From Geminicoccaceae bacterium (GTDB lineage: Bacteria; Pseudomonadota; Alphaproteobacteria; Geminicoccales; Geminicoccaceae): a DNA stretch of 64,000 nt. Position numbers and translations under genes: made by a program. The stretch lies in assembly GCA_020638465.1 (NCBI GenBank), contig JACKIM010000001.1, positions 124,001 to 188,000 of the forward strand, given 5' to 3'. This document shows, in pieces, positions 51,266 through 59,666 of the stretch. Positions within the stretch are counted from its first letter, which is position 1. Every line of letters starts with the position of its first letter. Under the pieces are notes generated by a model. That model ran no database searches and had not been told where the DNA came from. It saw only the letters and a program-made list of their open reading frames with translations.

Positions 51266-52678
51266 ATGCAGGCCAACAGCCTCGCGTTTGAAGCCAGCGC
51301 CAGCGAAGCGATGGCCAACGAGACGTTGCAGGGCTCCCTGCGGCTTCTCGAACAGGGATGGCAGAAGGGACGTGGCCGGGCTGCCGCGAACCTGCCCGAA
51401 TTCGAGGAACTGCGCGACATCGCCCGCGACATCAAGAACCATACGCTGGCCCATCTCGACCTTTACCTCGAGGTTTTCGAGGAGCGTGTGATCGAGGCCG
51501 GCGGTCACGTCCATTGGGCCCGCGACGCCGAGGAGGCACGCGCGATCGTCCTTGGCATCTGCCGCGATGCCGGGGCTCAGTCGGTGACCAAGAGCAAGTC
51601 CATGATCGCCGAGGAAATCGGCCTCAACGAATTCATCGAGAGCAACGGTATCGAGCGGGTCGAGACCGACCTTGGCGAATACATCATCCAGCTTGCCAAC
51701 GAGCCGCCCAGCCATCTCGTCGGCCCTGCCATCCACAAGAGCATGGACGATGTCCGCGACCTCTTCCAGCAACACCATGGCGGCGAGCGCATCGAGGCTC
51801 CGGCTGCCCTTGTCGGGGAAGCCCGCCGGATCCTGCGGCGGAAATATTTCGAGGCGGATATCGGCATCACCGGCGCCAATTTCCTCGTGGCCGAGACCGG
51901 CACGGCCATCACGGTCACCAACGAGGGCAATGCCGAGCTGACCCAGGGCCTGCCCGATACACAGATCGTGGTGACCAGCATCGAGAAGATGGTTCCACGA
52001 CTGTTCGACGCCACCACGTTCCTGCGCCTGCTCGCACGGTCGGCAACCGGCCAGGAATTTTCCGCCTACACCACGCTGATGACCGGTCCGCGTCGGGCGG
52101 GCGATCTGGATGGCCCCAGGCATTTTCACGTCGTTCTTCTGGACAATGGCCGCAGTTCGATGCTCGGTACCGCATTCCAGGAGATGTTGCGTTGCATCCG
52201 CTGCGGTGCCTGCATGAATCACTGCCCGGTCTACCTCGCTGCGGGCGGTCACGCCTATGGCTGGGTGTATGTCGGTCCCATGGGTTCGGTGCTCACCCCG
52301 CAGTTCATCGGCATCGACAAGGGCTATCCGCTGCCCAATGCGTCCACCTTCTGCGGGCGCTGCGAATCGGTCTGTCCGGTGCGCATACCGCTGCCCAAGC
52401 TCATGCGTCACTGGCGCGAGGAACAGTTCGACCGGAAATTGATGCCGCCGCGCGCACGCATGGGGCTGGCCCTGTGGGCGTATGTCGCCCGAAGGCCGCG
52501 CCTCTACCGTCTGGCCACCGGCATCGTGGCGCGCGTGCTTGGCCTGCTGGGCCGGAGGGATGGCAGCTTTTCGAGCCTGCCGTTCGCCAGCGGCTGGACG
52601 CTGAGCCGCGACATGCCGGCACCTCAGGGGGCGACATTCATGAGCCGCTACAGGAAGCATCGCCGGAGGAAGACGTGA
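51266..52678 (+). CDS. lutB: Lactate utilization protein B (Fe-S subunit with LUD domain)
   Basis: A 470-aa iron-sulfur protein. The N-terminal LUD domain includes KSKSMIAEEIGLNEFIESNG and FLVAETGTAITVTNEGNAEL; two ferredoxin-type motifs are CIRCGACMNHCPVYLAAGGH and CGRCESVCPVRIPL. A C-terminal DUF3390-like tail follows. It transfers electrons within the LutABC lactate-oxidising complex. ATG 51266 is four bases after the lutA stop. The stop overlaps the lutC start (GTGA). Confidence 0.94.
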   Translation: MQANSLAFEASASEAMANETLQGSLRLLEQGWQKGRGRAAANLPEFEELRDIARDIKNHTLAHLDLYLEVFEERVIEAGGHVHWARDAEEARAIVLGICRDAGAQSVTKSKSMIAEEIGLNEFIESNGIERVETDLGEYIIQLANEPPSHLVGPAIHKSMDDVRDLFQQHHGGERIEAPAALVGEARRILRRKYFEADIGITGANFLVAETGTAITVTNEGNAELTQGLPDTQIVVTSIEKMVPRLFDATTFLRLLARSATGQEFSAYTTLMTGPRRAGDLDGPRHFHVVLLDNGRSSMLGTAFQEMLRCIRCGACMNHCPVYLAAGGHAYGWVYVGPMGSVLTPQFIGIDKGYPLPNASTFCGRCESVCPVRIPLPKLMRHWREEQFDRKLMPPRARMGLALWAYVARRPRLYRLATGIVARVLGLLGRRDGSFSSLPFASGWTLSRDMPAPQGATFMSRYRKHRRRKT

Positions 52679-53355
52679 GCAGCGACAGCCGCTCGGTGGT
52701 GCTGGAGCGCATCCGCAAGAGCATCGGCCGCACGCCCGAGGAACTCGCCCGCGCCCGTGCCCGCGTCGCCGAACGGCTCGCCTCGATGGAGCCCAATCTC
52801 GTGCCCGCGCGCGGGCAGGGCGATGACGAGCACCGCATCCACCTTTTCACCACCATGGCCACCGGGGTTCAGGCCGAAGTGCAGCGCCTTCGCCACTGGC
52901 ACGACATACCCTCGGCCACCACCGCGTGGCTGCGCCTCCACAACCTGCCGCAGAAGCTCGTGATGGCCAACGATGCCCGGCTGCTGCAGGCGGGCTGGGA
53001 TCACCAGCCGCTCCTGCGGACCCACACCGGCACCGCCGAAAATGAAGACACGACCGGCCTCACCGTCGCCGAGAGCGGTGTCGCGGAGACCGGGACACTG
53101 TGCCTCGCCTCATCGCCTGAACACCCCACCCTGCTGGCTTTCCTTCCCGAAAACAGCATCGTGGCCGTGCCATCCTCCCGTATCCTTGCATCCTATGAAG
53201 ACGCGCTCCGCCTCTATAGCGAGGAGCACGACAGTCCGCCGCGGTCGATCAACTTCATCACCGGCCCCTCGCGGACCGGCGACATCGGGCAGAAGCTGGA
53301 ACTCGGAGCGCATGGGCCGAAACGGTTGCTGATCCTGCTTGTCGACGGGGACTGA
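52675..53355 (+). CDS. lutC: Lactate utilization protein C (LUD domain)
   Basis: A 226-aa protein with a GTG start preceded by CGGAGGA. The LUD domain is complete: GLTVAESGVAETGTLCLASS, HPTLLAFLPENSIVAV, and the C-terminal FITGPSRTGDIGQKLELGAH. It is the third subunit of LutABC. The downstream smr gene begins 5 bases later. Confidence 0.94.
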   Translation: MSSDSRSVVLERIRKSIGRTPEELARARARVAERLASMEPNLVPARGQGDDEHRIHLFTTMATGVQAEVQRLRHWHDIPSATTAWLRLHNLPQKLVMANDARLLQAGWDHQPLLRTHTGTAENEDTTGLTVAESGVAETGTLCLASSPEHPTLLAFLPENSIVAVPSSRILASYEDALRLYSEEHDSPPRSINFITGPSRTGDIGQKLELGAHGPKRLLILLVDGD

Positions 53356-53360
53356 CACGG

Positions 53361-53921
53361 GTGCGGCGGCGACCACGTCAGCTCTCCGCGGAAGAAGAGC
53401 GCCTGTGGAACCATGCCGTGCGCGATACCACGCCGCTGCATCCGCAAAACCGGCGTCCCGCTGCGACAGGGACCGCGGCCTTGCCGGCGCTTCCGTCCGC
53501 TCAGGCATCGGCAGATCGTGCAGGGCCGGCACCGCCGGTCGTGTACCCTTCCCTCCCCCGGACACCGCGGCAGAGCCAGCAGCTCGATCTCAGCCGGCCT
53601 GTCGACATGGATCGCCGCAACTGGCAACGGCTCAAACGCGGCCAGATGGGCATCGATGCGAGACTTGACCTGCACGGCCTGTCCCAGGTCGAGGCCCATG
53701 ACCGGCTGTCCGGGTTCATCATTGCCCAGCAGGCCCGTGGGTCGCGCTGCCTGCTGGTGATCACCGGCATGGGCGAGCGCAATGGCGGCATCCTGCGCAA
53801 CATGACCCCGCGCTGGCTGGATACCGAGCCCAACCGTTCGCGCATCCTCGCCTACAGCACGGCCCATGTCAGGGACGGCGGACCGGGCGCGCTCTACGTG
53901 CTCCTCAAGCGGCGGCGCTGA
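53361..53921 (+). CDS. Smr/MutS2-type domain protein
   Basis: A 186-aa protein (GTG start) with a ~95-residue N-terminal Pro/Ala-rich linker and a C-terminal Smr domain: ARLDLHGLSQVEAHDRLSGF, the TGMG loop in LVITGMGERNGG, and a beta strand ending VLLKRRR. Smr domains nick or bind branched DNA or RNA; the small bacterial form is poorly characterised. It normally follows mltA. Confidence 0.92.
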   Translation: MRRRPRQLSAEEERLWNHAVRDTTPLHPQNRRPAATGTAALPALPSAQASADRAGPAPPVVYPSLPRTPRQSQQLDLSRPVDMDRRNWQRLKRGQMGIDARLDLHGLSQVEAHDRLSGFIIAQQARGSRCLLVITGMGERNGGILRNMTPRWLDTEPNRSRILAYSTAHVRDGGPGALYVLLKRRR

Positions 53922-53943
53922 CGATCACGACAGGCGGCATCAT

Positions 53944-54654
53944 CTACCCACGCAGGACCTCCTCGCTGAAGCGGGGATAGATTTCGGCGATCTCCTCCGC
54001 GATCCAGCCATTGATGTTGCCGAGCTCCTCGGCCGTGGGCCCGGGCGTCGTCGTCAGTTCGTCCGGCCGTTCGAGCGCAAAGCCCGTGGCTGCTGCAACA
54101 TCGTCGAAGGTCTCGCCAGGGTGAAGGCTCACGAGCCGCAATCTTCCCCGTTCGCGGCGAAAGAGGCAGCGATTGGTGAGAAGCTCGCGCCCGTCCCTGC
54201 CCGGCGCGGTCACAAAGTCGACCCGCTCGACCAGCGTTCGCGGACTGTGGTCCGTGCGGAACAGGATCAGTCGTGGAATGAGGGATGCAAGATAGGGTGC
54301 GCCGAAATTGCCGATGAAACGGCGGCGCAGCGAGGGTGGCCTGCCCTCGTCACGGTGCGGGCCGAGCCCCAGAAGGTTGATGCCGGCTTCCGCGTCGATC
54401 TGCACGCCGGAAAAGAAGAAGGCATCGATCCGCCCCTGCGCGGCACAGTCGAACAGCTCCCGACCACCGTCGGTAAACCCCGTATGCCGTTCGGAACCGA
54501 GAATGGAGACGCGCATGGCCCCTTGCGAGCAATGCCGGGCCAGCAATGCGCCCGCCGCCGGGATCGGTGAGCTCGCTCCCACCGCCACATGCCTGCAACC
54601 CGCCAGCAGCCGGGCGATCGTTGCAATCATCAGGCGGGTCGTATCCGGTCTCAT
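53944..54654 (-). CDS. CoA-transferase, subunit B (glutaconate/IpdB-like)
   Basis: A 236-aa family I CoA-transferase beta subunit. It starts MRPDTTRLMIATIARLLAGC, with the fold glycine-rich ASSPIPAAGALLARH, a probable catalytic Glu in ILGSERHTGF, the FFFSGVQIDAEAGINLLGLG strand pair, and the C-terminal PDELTTTPGPTAEEL. Transfers CoA between carboxylates; substrate unknown. The start overlaps subunit A stop (ATGA). It is convergent with smr. Confidence 0.88.
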   Translation of the reverse strand: MRPDTTRLMIATIARLLAGCRHVAVGASSPIPAAGALLARHCSQGAMRVSILGSERHTGFTDGGRELFDCAAQGRIDAFFFSGVQIDAEAGINLLGLGPHRDEGRPPSLRRRFIGNFGAPYLASLIPRLILFRTDHSPRTLVERVDFVTAPGRDGRELLTNRCLFRRERGRLRLVSLHPGETFDDVAAATGFALERPDELTTTPGPTAEELGNINGWIAEEIAEIYPRFSEEVLRG

Positions 54655-55451
54655 GCTTCGTCCAGCCATTGATCGAGAAAGGCGGCAAGTGTGGAGTTTT
54701 CGACCGCAGCCTCGACATAGGCTGCCACCCAGTCCGCGCGGGCGGCATAACATCCGAACAGCCCCGATGGTGCGGCACCCCTTTTGATGATTGCCGTTCG
54801 TTCGACATACAGGGCGGGGATCGTGCCGGCTGCCGCAAGCGGATCGGTGAGCAGCGAGGCTTCCCGACACTCCTCCACACTCGCCACCGTTCGCCGTGCC
54901 GCATGAGCCATCAGCATCAGCTCCCGCCGCACGCCGATCCAGACATTGCCGCTGGCATCGGCGATCGGCGCATGGAACAGCGCAACATCCGGGCGGATTG
55001 CCGGCACCAGCAGGACGGGCTCATCCGTGAACGGGTCGACGATCTCCTTCCAGTCATCGCGCATGGCGACGAGATCGGAACCGAGGATCCCGGCCATCGG
55101 CATGAAGGCAATGCCCTTTTCCGCGGCCTGCAATCCTGCGTGGATGACCGGACAGGTGGCCTCCCGCACGACAATGCGCCCTTCGCGATAGGCCCTGTCG
55201 AATGCCGGTGCCCGCCCCAGCTCGCCGAGGCCGATGGCCGCCGTCTCGATGGCCTCGACACATCCCGCAGCGATGAGCAGTTCGGCCTGGAGGCCCAGTT
55301 GCGGACATCCCACCAGCCTCAGGCCGCGGGCCTCGCGCCGGATGAGCTCCCGAACGACCGCCAGCGCGCAGCCGGAATAATCCGGGGCAAGGGCGACCAG
55401 GGAACCATCCTCGATGGCACAAGCCAGCCCGGCCGCATCAACGTTCCTCAC
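54651..55451 (-). CDS. CoA-transferase, subunit A
   Basis: A 266-aa family I CoA-transferase alpha subunit (GTG start). Features: GSLVALAPDYSGCALAVVRE, LRLVGCPQLGLQAELLIAAG, PMAGILGSDLVAMRDDWKEI and IRPDVALFHAPIADASGNVW, typical of the glutaconate/IpdA-like branch. It forms an (alpha-beta)n enzyme with the overlapping subunit B. The start lies inside the end of the agmatinase-family gene (14-base overlap), which links the two functions. Confidence 0.88.
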   Translation of the reverse strand: MRNVDAAGLACAIEDGSLVALAPDYSGCALAVVRELIRREARGLRLVGCPQLGLQAELLIAAGCVEAIETAAIGLGELGRAPAFDRAYREGRIVVREATCPVIHAGLQAAEKGIAFMPMAGILGSDLVAMRDDWKEIVDPFTDEPVLLVPAIRPDVALFHAPIADASGNVWIGVRRELMLMAHAARRTVASVEECREASLLTDPLAAAGTIPALYVERTAIIKRGAAPSGLFGCYAARADWVAAYVEAAVENSTLAAFLDQWLDEA

Positions 55452-56427
55452 CCGTGACCCTTTCCACCTTGTCGGCCAGTACGCAGAGCAGCTCGAACAT
55501 GATGCTCACTCCCACCCACGCGGTGCCACCGGTCGGATCGAATGGCGGGCTGACCTCGACCAGGTCCGCCCCAACGAGATTGAGCCCCTGCAACTGGCGA
55601 ACCATGCGCTGGGCATCGTGGGTTGTAAAGCCGCCGATCTCCGGGGTCCCCGTGCCGGGCGCCATGGACGGGTCGATGCCGTCGATGTCGAAGCTGACAT
55701 AGGTGGGCTTGTCGCCGACGATCGAACGGGCCTCGGCCATGACGTCGTCGACCCCTCGATCGCTCAGTTCCTCGATCATGATGATCCGCACGCCCTGGCT
55801 ACGGCCGAACGCGACATCTTCCATGTCGTAGGACGATCCCCGGATGCCGATCTGCACCACCCGTGCGGGATCGAGCAGTCCCTCCTCGATGGCCCGCCGG
55901 AACGGTGTCCCGTGAGTGTAGCGGAACCCGCCGAAATAGCTGTCGAACAGGTCCGTATGGGCATCGAAATGGATCATGCCGACGGGCTCACCCGCCACCA
56001 GGCCGCGCAGGATCGGAAGCGAGATGAGGTGATCGCCCCCGGCGCTCATGGGCAGGATGCCACGTACGCGCAACTTGTCGTAGAACCCCTGCACCCGTTC
56101 GAGCGTATCCTGCAGATCGGCGGGATTGACCGGCACATCGCCCATGTCGGCACAGCGTGCGATGTGAAACGGGCGGATGAGCGTCGCCTGATTGACCAGC
56201 CGGATCATGGTCGACAGGTCGCGCAACTGTCGCGGTCCATGGCGCGCACCGGGACGGTTGGTGGTGCCGCCATCCCAGGGAACGCCGACCAGACCGATCT
56301 GTACCTCGTCGGCCCTGTCCTCGTCGGGATCGACGACGGGCAGGCGCATGAAACTCGGCACGCCGGCAAATCGTGGCAGTTCCATGCCCGACAACGGCAG
56401 GTAACCGTGGTCCATCTCTACAGTCAT
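55438..56427 (-). CDS. Agmatinase/arginase family ureohydrolase
   Basis: A 329-aa manganese enzyme that removes urea from a guanidino compound. Metal-binding motifs are complete: SAGGDHLISLP, IHFDAHTDLFDSYF and SFDIDGIDPSMAPGTGTPE. The GVPWDGGTTNRPGARHGPR region is usual for the SpeB-like branch that includes guanidinobutyrase and guanidinopropionase, so agmatine is only one possible substrate. GGAGG lies 8 bases before the ATG. It is the first gene of an operon with a CoA-transferase. Confidence 0.93.
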   Translation of the reverse strand: MTVEMDHGYLPLSGMELPRFAGVPSFMRLPVVDPDEDRADEVQIGLVGVPWDGGTTNRPGARHGPRQLRDLSTMIRLVNQATLIRPFHIARCADMGDVPVNPADLQDTLERVQGFYDKLRVRGILPMSAGGDHLISLPILRGLVAGEPVGMIHFDAHTDLFDSYFGGFRYTHGTPFRRAIEEGLLDPARVVQIGIRGSSYDMEDVAFGRSQGVRIIMIEELSDRGVDDVMAEARSIVGDKPTYVSFDIDGIDPSMAPGTGTPEIGGFTTHDAQRMVRQLQGLNLVGADLVEVSPPFDPTGGTAWVGVSIMFELLCVLADKVERVTGEER

Positions 56428-56571
56428 GATGCTCGCCTCCAGCTTCGCGTTGTTTCACAGTTCAGATCTGTAACATGCCCGCCCGGAACCTCCTAGACAA
56501 GCGAGGTAGAAGGCGCGATATGGCAATTGGTTACTATTCGTTAACCATATAGTGTCAAATGATACGTAAAG

Positions 56572-57135
56572 TTGAACTTCTCCTTGAGGTACTATTTGTT
56601 TATTCGGCAACATCGACGGCGTTCCGTCCGAAACATCCCGTGGTCCATGGCCGCGGCTATCATTGTCACCATACTGATCGGCATCGACCCGTCGCGATTG
56701 CAGGTCATGCGCGACATCGTCCGGTCATGGGGAGATCATGCCGGCTGGTCGGAGACCATCGACAAGCGCCACCGGATGACAGCGGGCGATGGACTGCCGG
56801 CGATTGGCAGCGTGATCCATGGTCGCGTGCGACGGGTGGCTGATGGCGACAGTCTCTACTTGCAGGATATCGAGCCGCAGATCCGTCTCTGGGGGCTGGA
56901 TGCACCCGAGTGGAACCGCAGGGGCGGCTCTGCCGCCACGCATCAGCTCCGGCAGATCGTCGCGGACGGCGAGCTTGCCTGCACCGTCATGGACCATGAC
57001 CGCTACAGGCGGATCGTCGGACGCTGCCGGCGCGGCAACGGCTCCGATGTCGCGGCCCTCATAATCCGGTCGGGCGCAGCACGGGAATACCGCCGCTACA
57101 GCGGCGGCTATTACTCGAACATCGGCAACGACTGA
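56572..57135 (+). CDS. Membrane-anchored thermonuclease (SNase-like) family protein
   Basis: A 187-aa protein. A basic stretch QHRRRSVRN precedes one hydrophobic helix (AAAIIVTILIG), so it may be anchored or exported. The C-terminal domain resembles Staphylococcus nuclease: GRVRRVADGDSLYLQ, IRLWGLDAPEWNR, YRRIVGRCRRGNG and LIIRSGAAREYRR. Residues matching the catalytic Arg/Glu/Arg set are present. The start is uncertain: TTG at 56572 or ATG at 56647, which begins just before the helix. It faces away from the agmatinase gene. Confidence 0.78.
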   Translation: MNFSLRYYLFIRQHRRRSVRNIPWSMAAAIIVTILIGIDPSRLQVMRDIVRSWGDHAGWSETIDKRHRMTAGDGLPAIGSVIHGRVRRVADGDSLYLQDIEPQIRLWGLDAPEWNRRGGSAATHQLRQIVADGELACTVMDHDRYRRIVGRCRRGNGSDVAALIIRSGAAREYRRYSGGYYSNIGND

Positions 57136-58386
57136 TCAGGTCGCGGCGTAGGCTTCGTAGGCGGCATCGATACCGGCCTTCGGATCGACCCTGCATCCGT
57201 GGCGGGCCAGGACCATGCCCAGCGAAGCCAGACAGCGCATGACATTCGCCTTGCGGCAGACATGTCCCATGGTGCCAATTCGCCAGATCCTGCCATGCAG
57301 CGGGCCGAACGACGTGCCGATCTCGATACCGAAATCGAGCAGCATCTCGCTGCGGATCGCGTCGGCCTCACCGATGACCGCCTCCGGAATCCAGACACCC
57401 GTGACATTGGCCATGCGATAGGCGGGATCGCCGAACAGCTTCAGTCCCATGGCTTCGAGCCCGGCACGCAGCGCCCTCGATGTCAGTTCGTGGCGGGCTA
57501 TGCCATTGTCCAGCCCTTCCTCCAGCACCACCCGCGCACATTCGCGCGCCGCCCACAGCATGGTCGTGGCCTCGGTGTGGTGGTTGAGCCGCTTCGGACC
57601 CCAGTAATCCATGAGCATGGCGAGGTCGAAATAGTTGGAGCGTATGACCGGGCCACGCGCGGCAACGAAATCATCGGGACGTATTCCGCCTTCGATGTGC
57701 TTCCGGCCGTTGACGACCTTCGCCACCCGCTCGTTGAATGTAATCGGGGAAATTCCCGGCGGGCCGGAAAGACACTTCTGCAACCCCGCCGACACGGCAT
57801 CGAGCATCCACTCGTCCGTGAGCAACCTGTTCCCGGCAATGCTCGCGGTGGCATCGACATAGAGCAGGACGTCGTGTTCGCGACAGATCTTCCCCAGCCG
57901 GTCGAGCGGCTGGCACATGGTGGTCGAGGTATCGCCCTGCACCGTGGCGACCATGTGCGGGCGATGCTGCCTGATGGCGGCGCCAATCTCGTCAGGGTCG
58001 AACACCCGGCCCCACTCGGTCCCGATCGACACCACCTCGGCACCGCAACGCTCCGCGATCTCGGCAAGCAGATGGCCGAAGCGACCCATGATCGGCACCA
58101 GCACCTTCTGTCCGGGCTCGATCATCGAGGTCATGCAGCATTCGATGCCCGACCGGGCGGTACCATCGATCAGGATCGACCAATGGTTGTTGGTAACGAA
58201 AACCTGCCGGTAGAGGGCCATGACCTCATTCATGTGCCGGGTGAATTCGGGATCGAACTGCCCCAGCATCGGCGTGGACATGACCCGCAGCACCCGTGGA
58301 TAGACATCCACCGGCCCCGGCCCCATGAGCAGGCGCGGACTCGGATCGAGTTCGCCGAAGGTGTCACTTGCGGGCTTGTGATTCAT
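57136..58386 (-). CDS. Class V aminotransferase (alanine/serine/ureidoglycine-glyoxylate type)
   Basis: A 416-aa PLP enzyme. RLLMGPGPVDVYPRVLRVMS is the typical start, DGTARSGIECCMTSMIEPG binds the cofactor, YVDATASIAGNRL carries the Asp, and the PLP-lysine is in AGLQKCLSGPPGISPI. NHHTEATTMLWAARE resembles PucG-like ureidoglycine-glyoxylate aminotransferases, but serine- or alanine-glyoxylate activity is equally possible. The TGA stop is one base beyond the nuclease stop on the opposite strand (tail to tail). Confidence 0.9.
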   Translation of the reverse strand: MNHKPASDTFGELDPSPRLLMGPGPVDVYPRVLRVMSTPMLGQFDPEFTRHMNEVMALYRQVFVTNNHWSILIDGTARSGIECCMTSMIEPGQKVLVPIMGRFGHLLAEIAERCGAEVVSIGTEWGRVFDPDEIGAAIRQHRPHMVATVQGDTSTTMCQPLDRLGKICREHDVLLYVDATASIAGNRLLTDEWMLDAVSAGLQKCLSGPPGISPITFNERVAKVVNGRKHIEGGIRPDDFVAARGPVIRSNYFDLAMLMDYWGPKRLNHHTEATTMLWAARECARVVLEEGLDNGIARHELTSRALRAGLEAMGLKLFGDPAYRMANVTGVWIPEAVIGEADAIRSEMLLDFGIEIGTSFGPLHGRIWRIGTMGHVCRKANVMRCLASLGMVLARHGCRVDPKAGIDAAYEAYAAT

Positions 58387-58448
58387 GGCTTTCTATTCCC
58401 TCGTCTGAACGCGTTATGTAGCCCCGCCAGGGAACCGGAATCAATGAC

Positions 58449-59639
58449 ATGCCCCATGCCGAGCAGCCCCTGACCTCGTCCGCATCGTGGAAAATCGCTT
58501 TGGGCGGCTGCCTGGTGATGGCATTGGCCATCGGTATCGGCCGCTTCCTGCTCACTCCGCTTCTGCCCGCGATGATGACCGAGCTGGGATTGTCGCCATC
58601 GGATGCCGGTCTCGTTGCGGCGGCCAACTATGCCGGCTATCTCGCGGGTGCCCTCATCGGCGCTTCCCCGCTCGTCGACAGTCGCCGATCCGCCGTCCTT
58701 TGGGGATCGGTCGCCGGCAGTGCCGCCTCCACGGCGCTGATGGGCCTGGACGGCAACCTGCCGTGGCTCGCAGCCATGCGGCTGATCGCCGGTGTCCTGA
58801 GCGCCCTTGCCCTTGTCATCGCGTCGGGTATCGTCGTCGAGAAACTCGCACAGGCCGGGCGACCGGGCCTCGCGGCCATGCATTTTGCCGGTGTCGGCGC
58901 GGGAATCGCGGCGAGTGCCATTCTCGTCGGTGTGGAAACCGCCCGCGGTGCGGAATGGTGGCAGCTCTGGCGCGATGGCGGCCTGGTGGCCGCCGCGTTC
59001 GGTGTCGTCGCCTGGTTTCTGCTGGGCCGGTACGAACCGCATGTGCCGGGCCGTCAATCGGGGACATCCCTGCGACTCGACCGCCCGATCCTGATGCTGA
59101 CACTGGCCTATGCCCTGTTCGGCTATGGCTATGTCATCACCGCCACCTTCATGGTCACCATCGCCCGGGAGGCTGAACTGGTACATGCGACGCAGATGAC
59201 GATCTGGTTCATCGTCGGCGTCACCGCCCTCCCGTCTGTTGCCTTCTGGACTGCAATGGCCAAACGGATCGGGGTGATGCCGGCCTATGTCCGCTCGACA
59301 CTGACACTGGCCGCGGGAGTGATGGCGGGAGGACTGTTCCAGGGCCTGATCGGGCTGGCCATCGCAGCCCTCCTGCTGGGCGGGACCCTGATGGGTATCA
59401 CCGCCCTGGGACTGGTTGCCGTGCGGCAGATGCAGCCGGATGCCCGCACACGCGCCATTGCCTTCGTCACCGCCGGATTCGGGCTGGGGCAGATGACCGG
59501 TCCGGCCGTGGCCGGATGGATGGCCGAGCACAGCGGCCTCGGCGGCGCTGCGGCCTATACCCTGCCCTCGCTCAGCGCCGCCGGCCTGCTGTTCGTGTCC
59601 GCGTGGATCGCGGCTCGCATCAGGACAGGAGCACCCTGA
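58449..59639 (+). CDS. YbfB/YjiJ family MFS transporter
   Basis: A 396-aa transporter with about twelve helices. The family signature is ALAIGIGRFLLTPLLPAMM, followed by GLVAAANYAGYLAGALIGA and GMVFAGVG-like FAGVGAGIAASAILVG. This family is linked with export or uptake of small organic compounds; substrate unknown. It diverges from the class V aminotransferase across 62 bases, so the pair may share control. Confidence 0.9.
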   Translation: MPHAEQPLTSSASWKIALGGCLVMALAIGIGRFLLTPLLPAMMTELGLSPSDAGLVAAANYAGYLAGALIGASPLVDSRRSAVLWGSVAGSAASTALMGLDGNLPWLAAMRLIAGVLSALALVIASGIVVEKLAQAGRPGLAAMHFAGVGAGIAASAILVGVETARGAEWWQLWRDGGLVAAAFGVVAWFLLGRYEPHVPGRQSGTSLRLDRPILMLTLAYALFGYGYVITATFMVTIAREAELVHATQMTIWFIVGVTALPSVAFWTAMAKRIGVMPAYVRSTLTLAAGVMAGGLFQGLIGLAIAALLLGGTLMGITALGLVAVRQMQPDARTRAIAFVTAGFGLGQMTGPAVAGWMAEHSGLGGAAAYTLPSLSAAGLLFVSAWIAARIRTGAP

Positions 59640-59666
59640 AGGCGGCCTTCCTTCCCCGCCCCCCCC

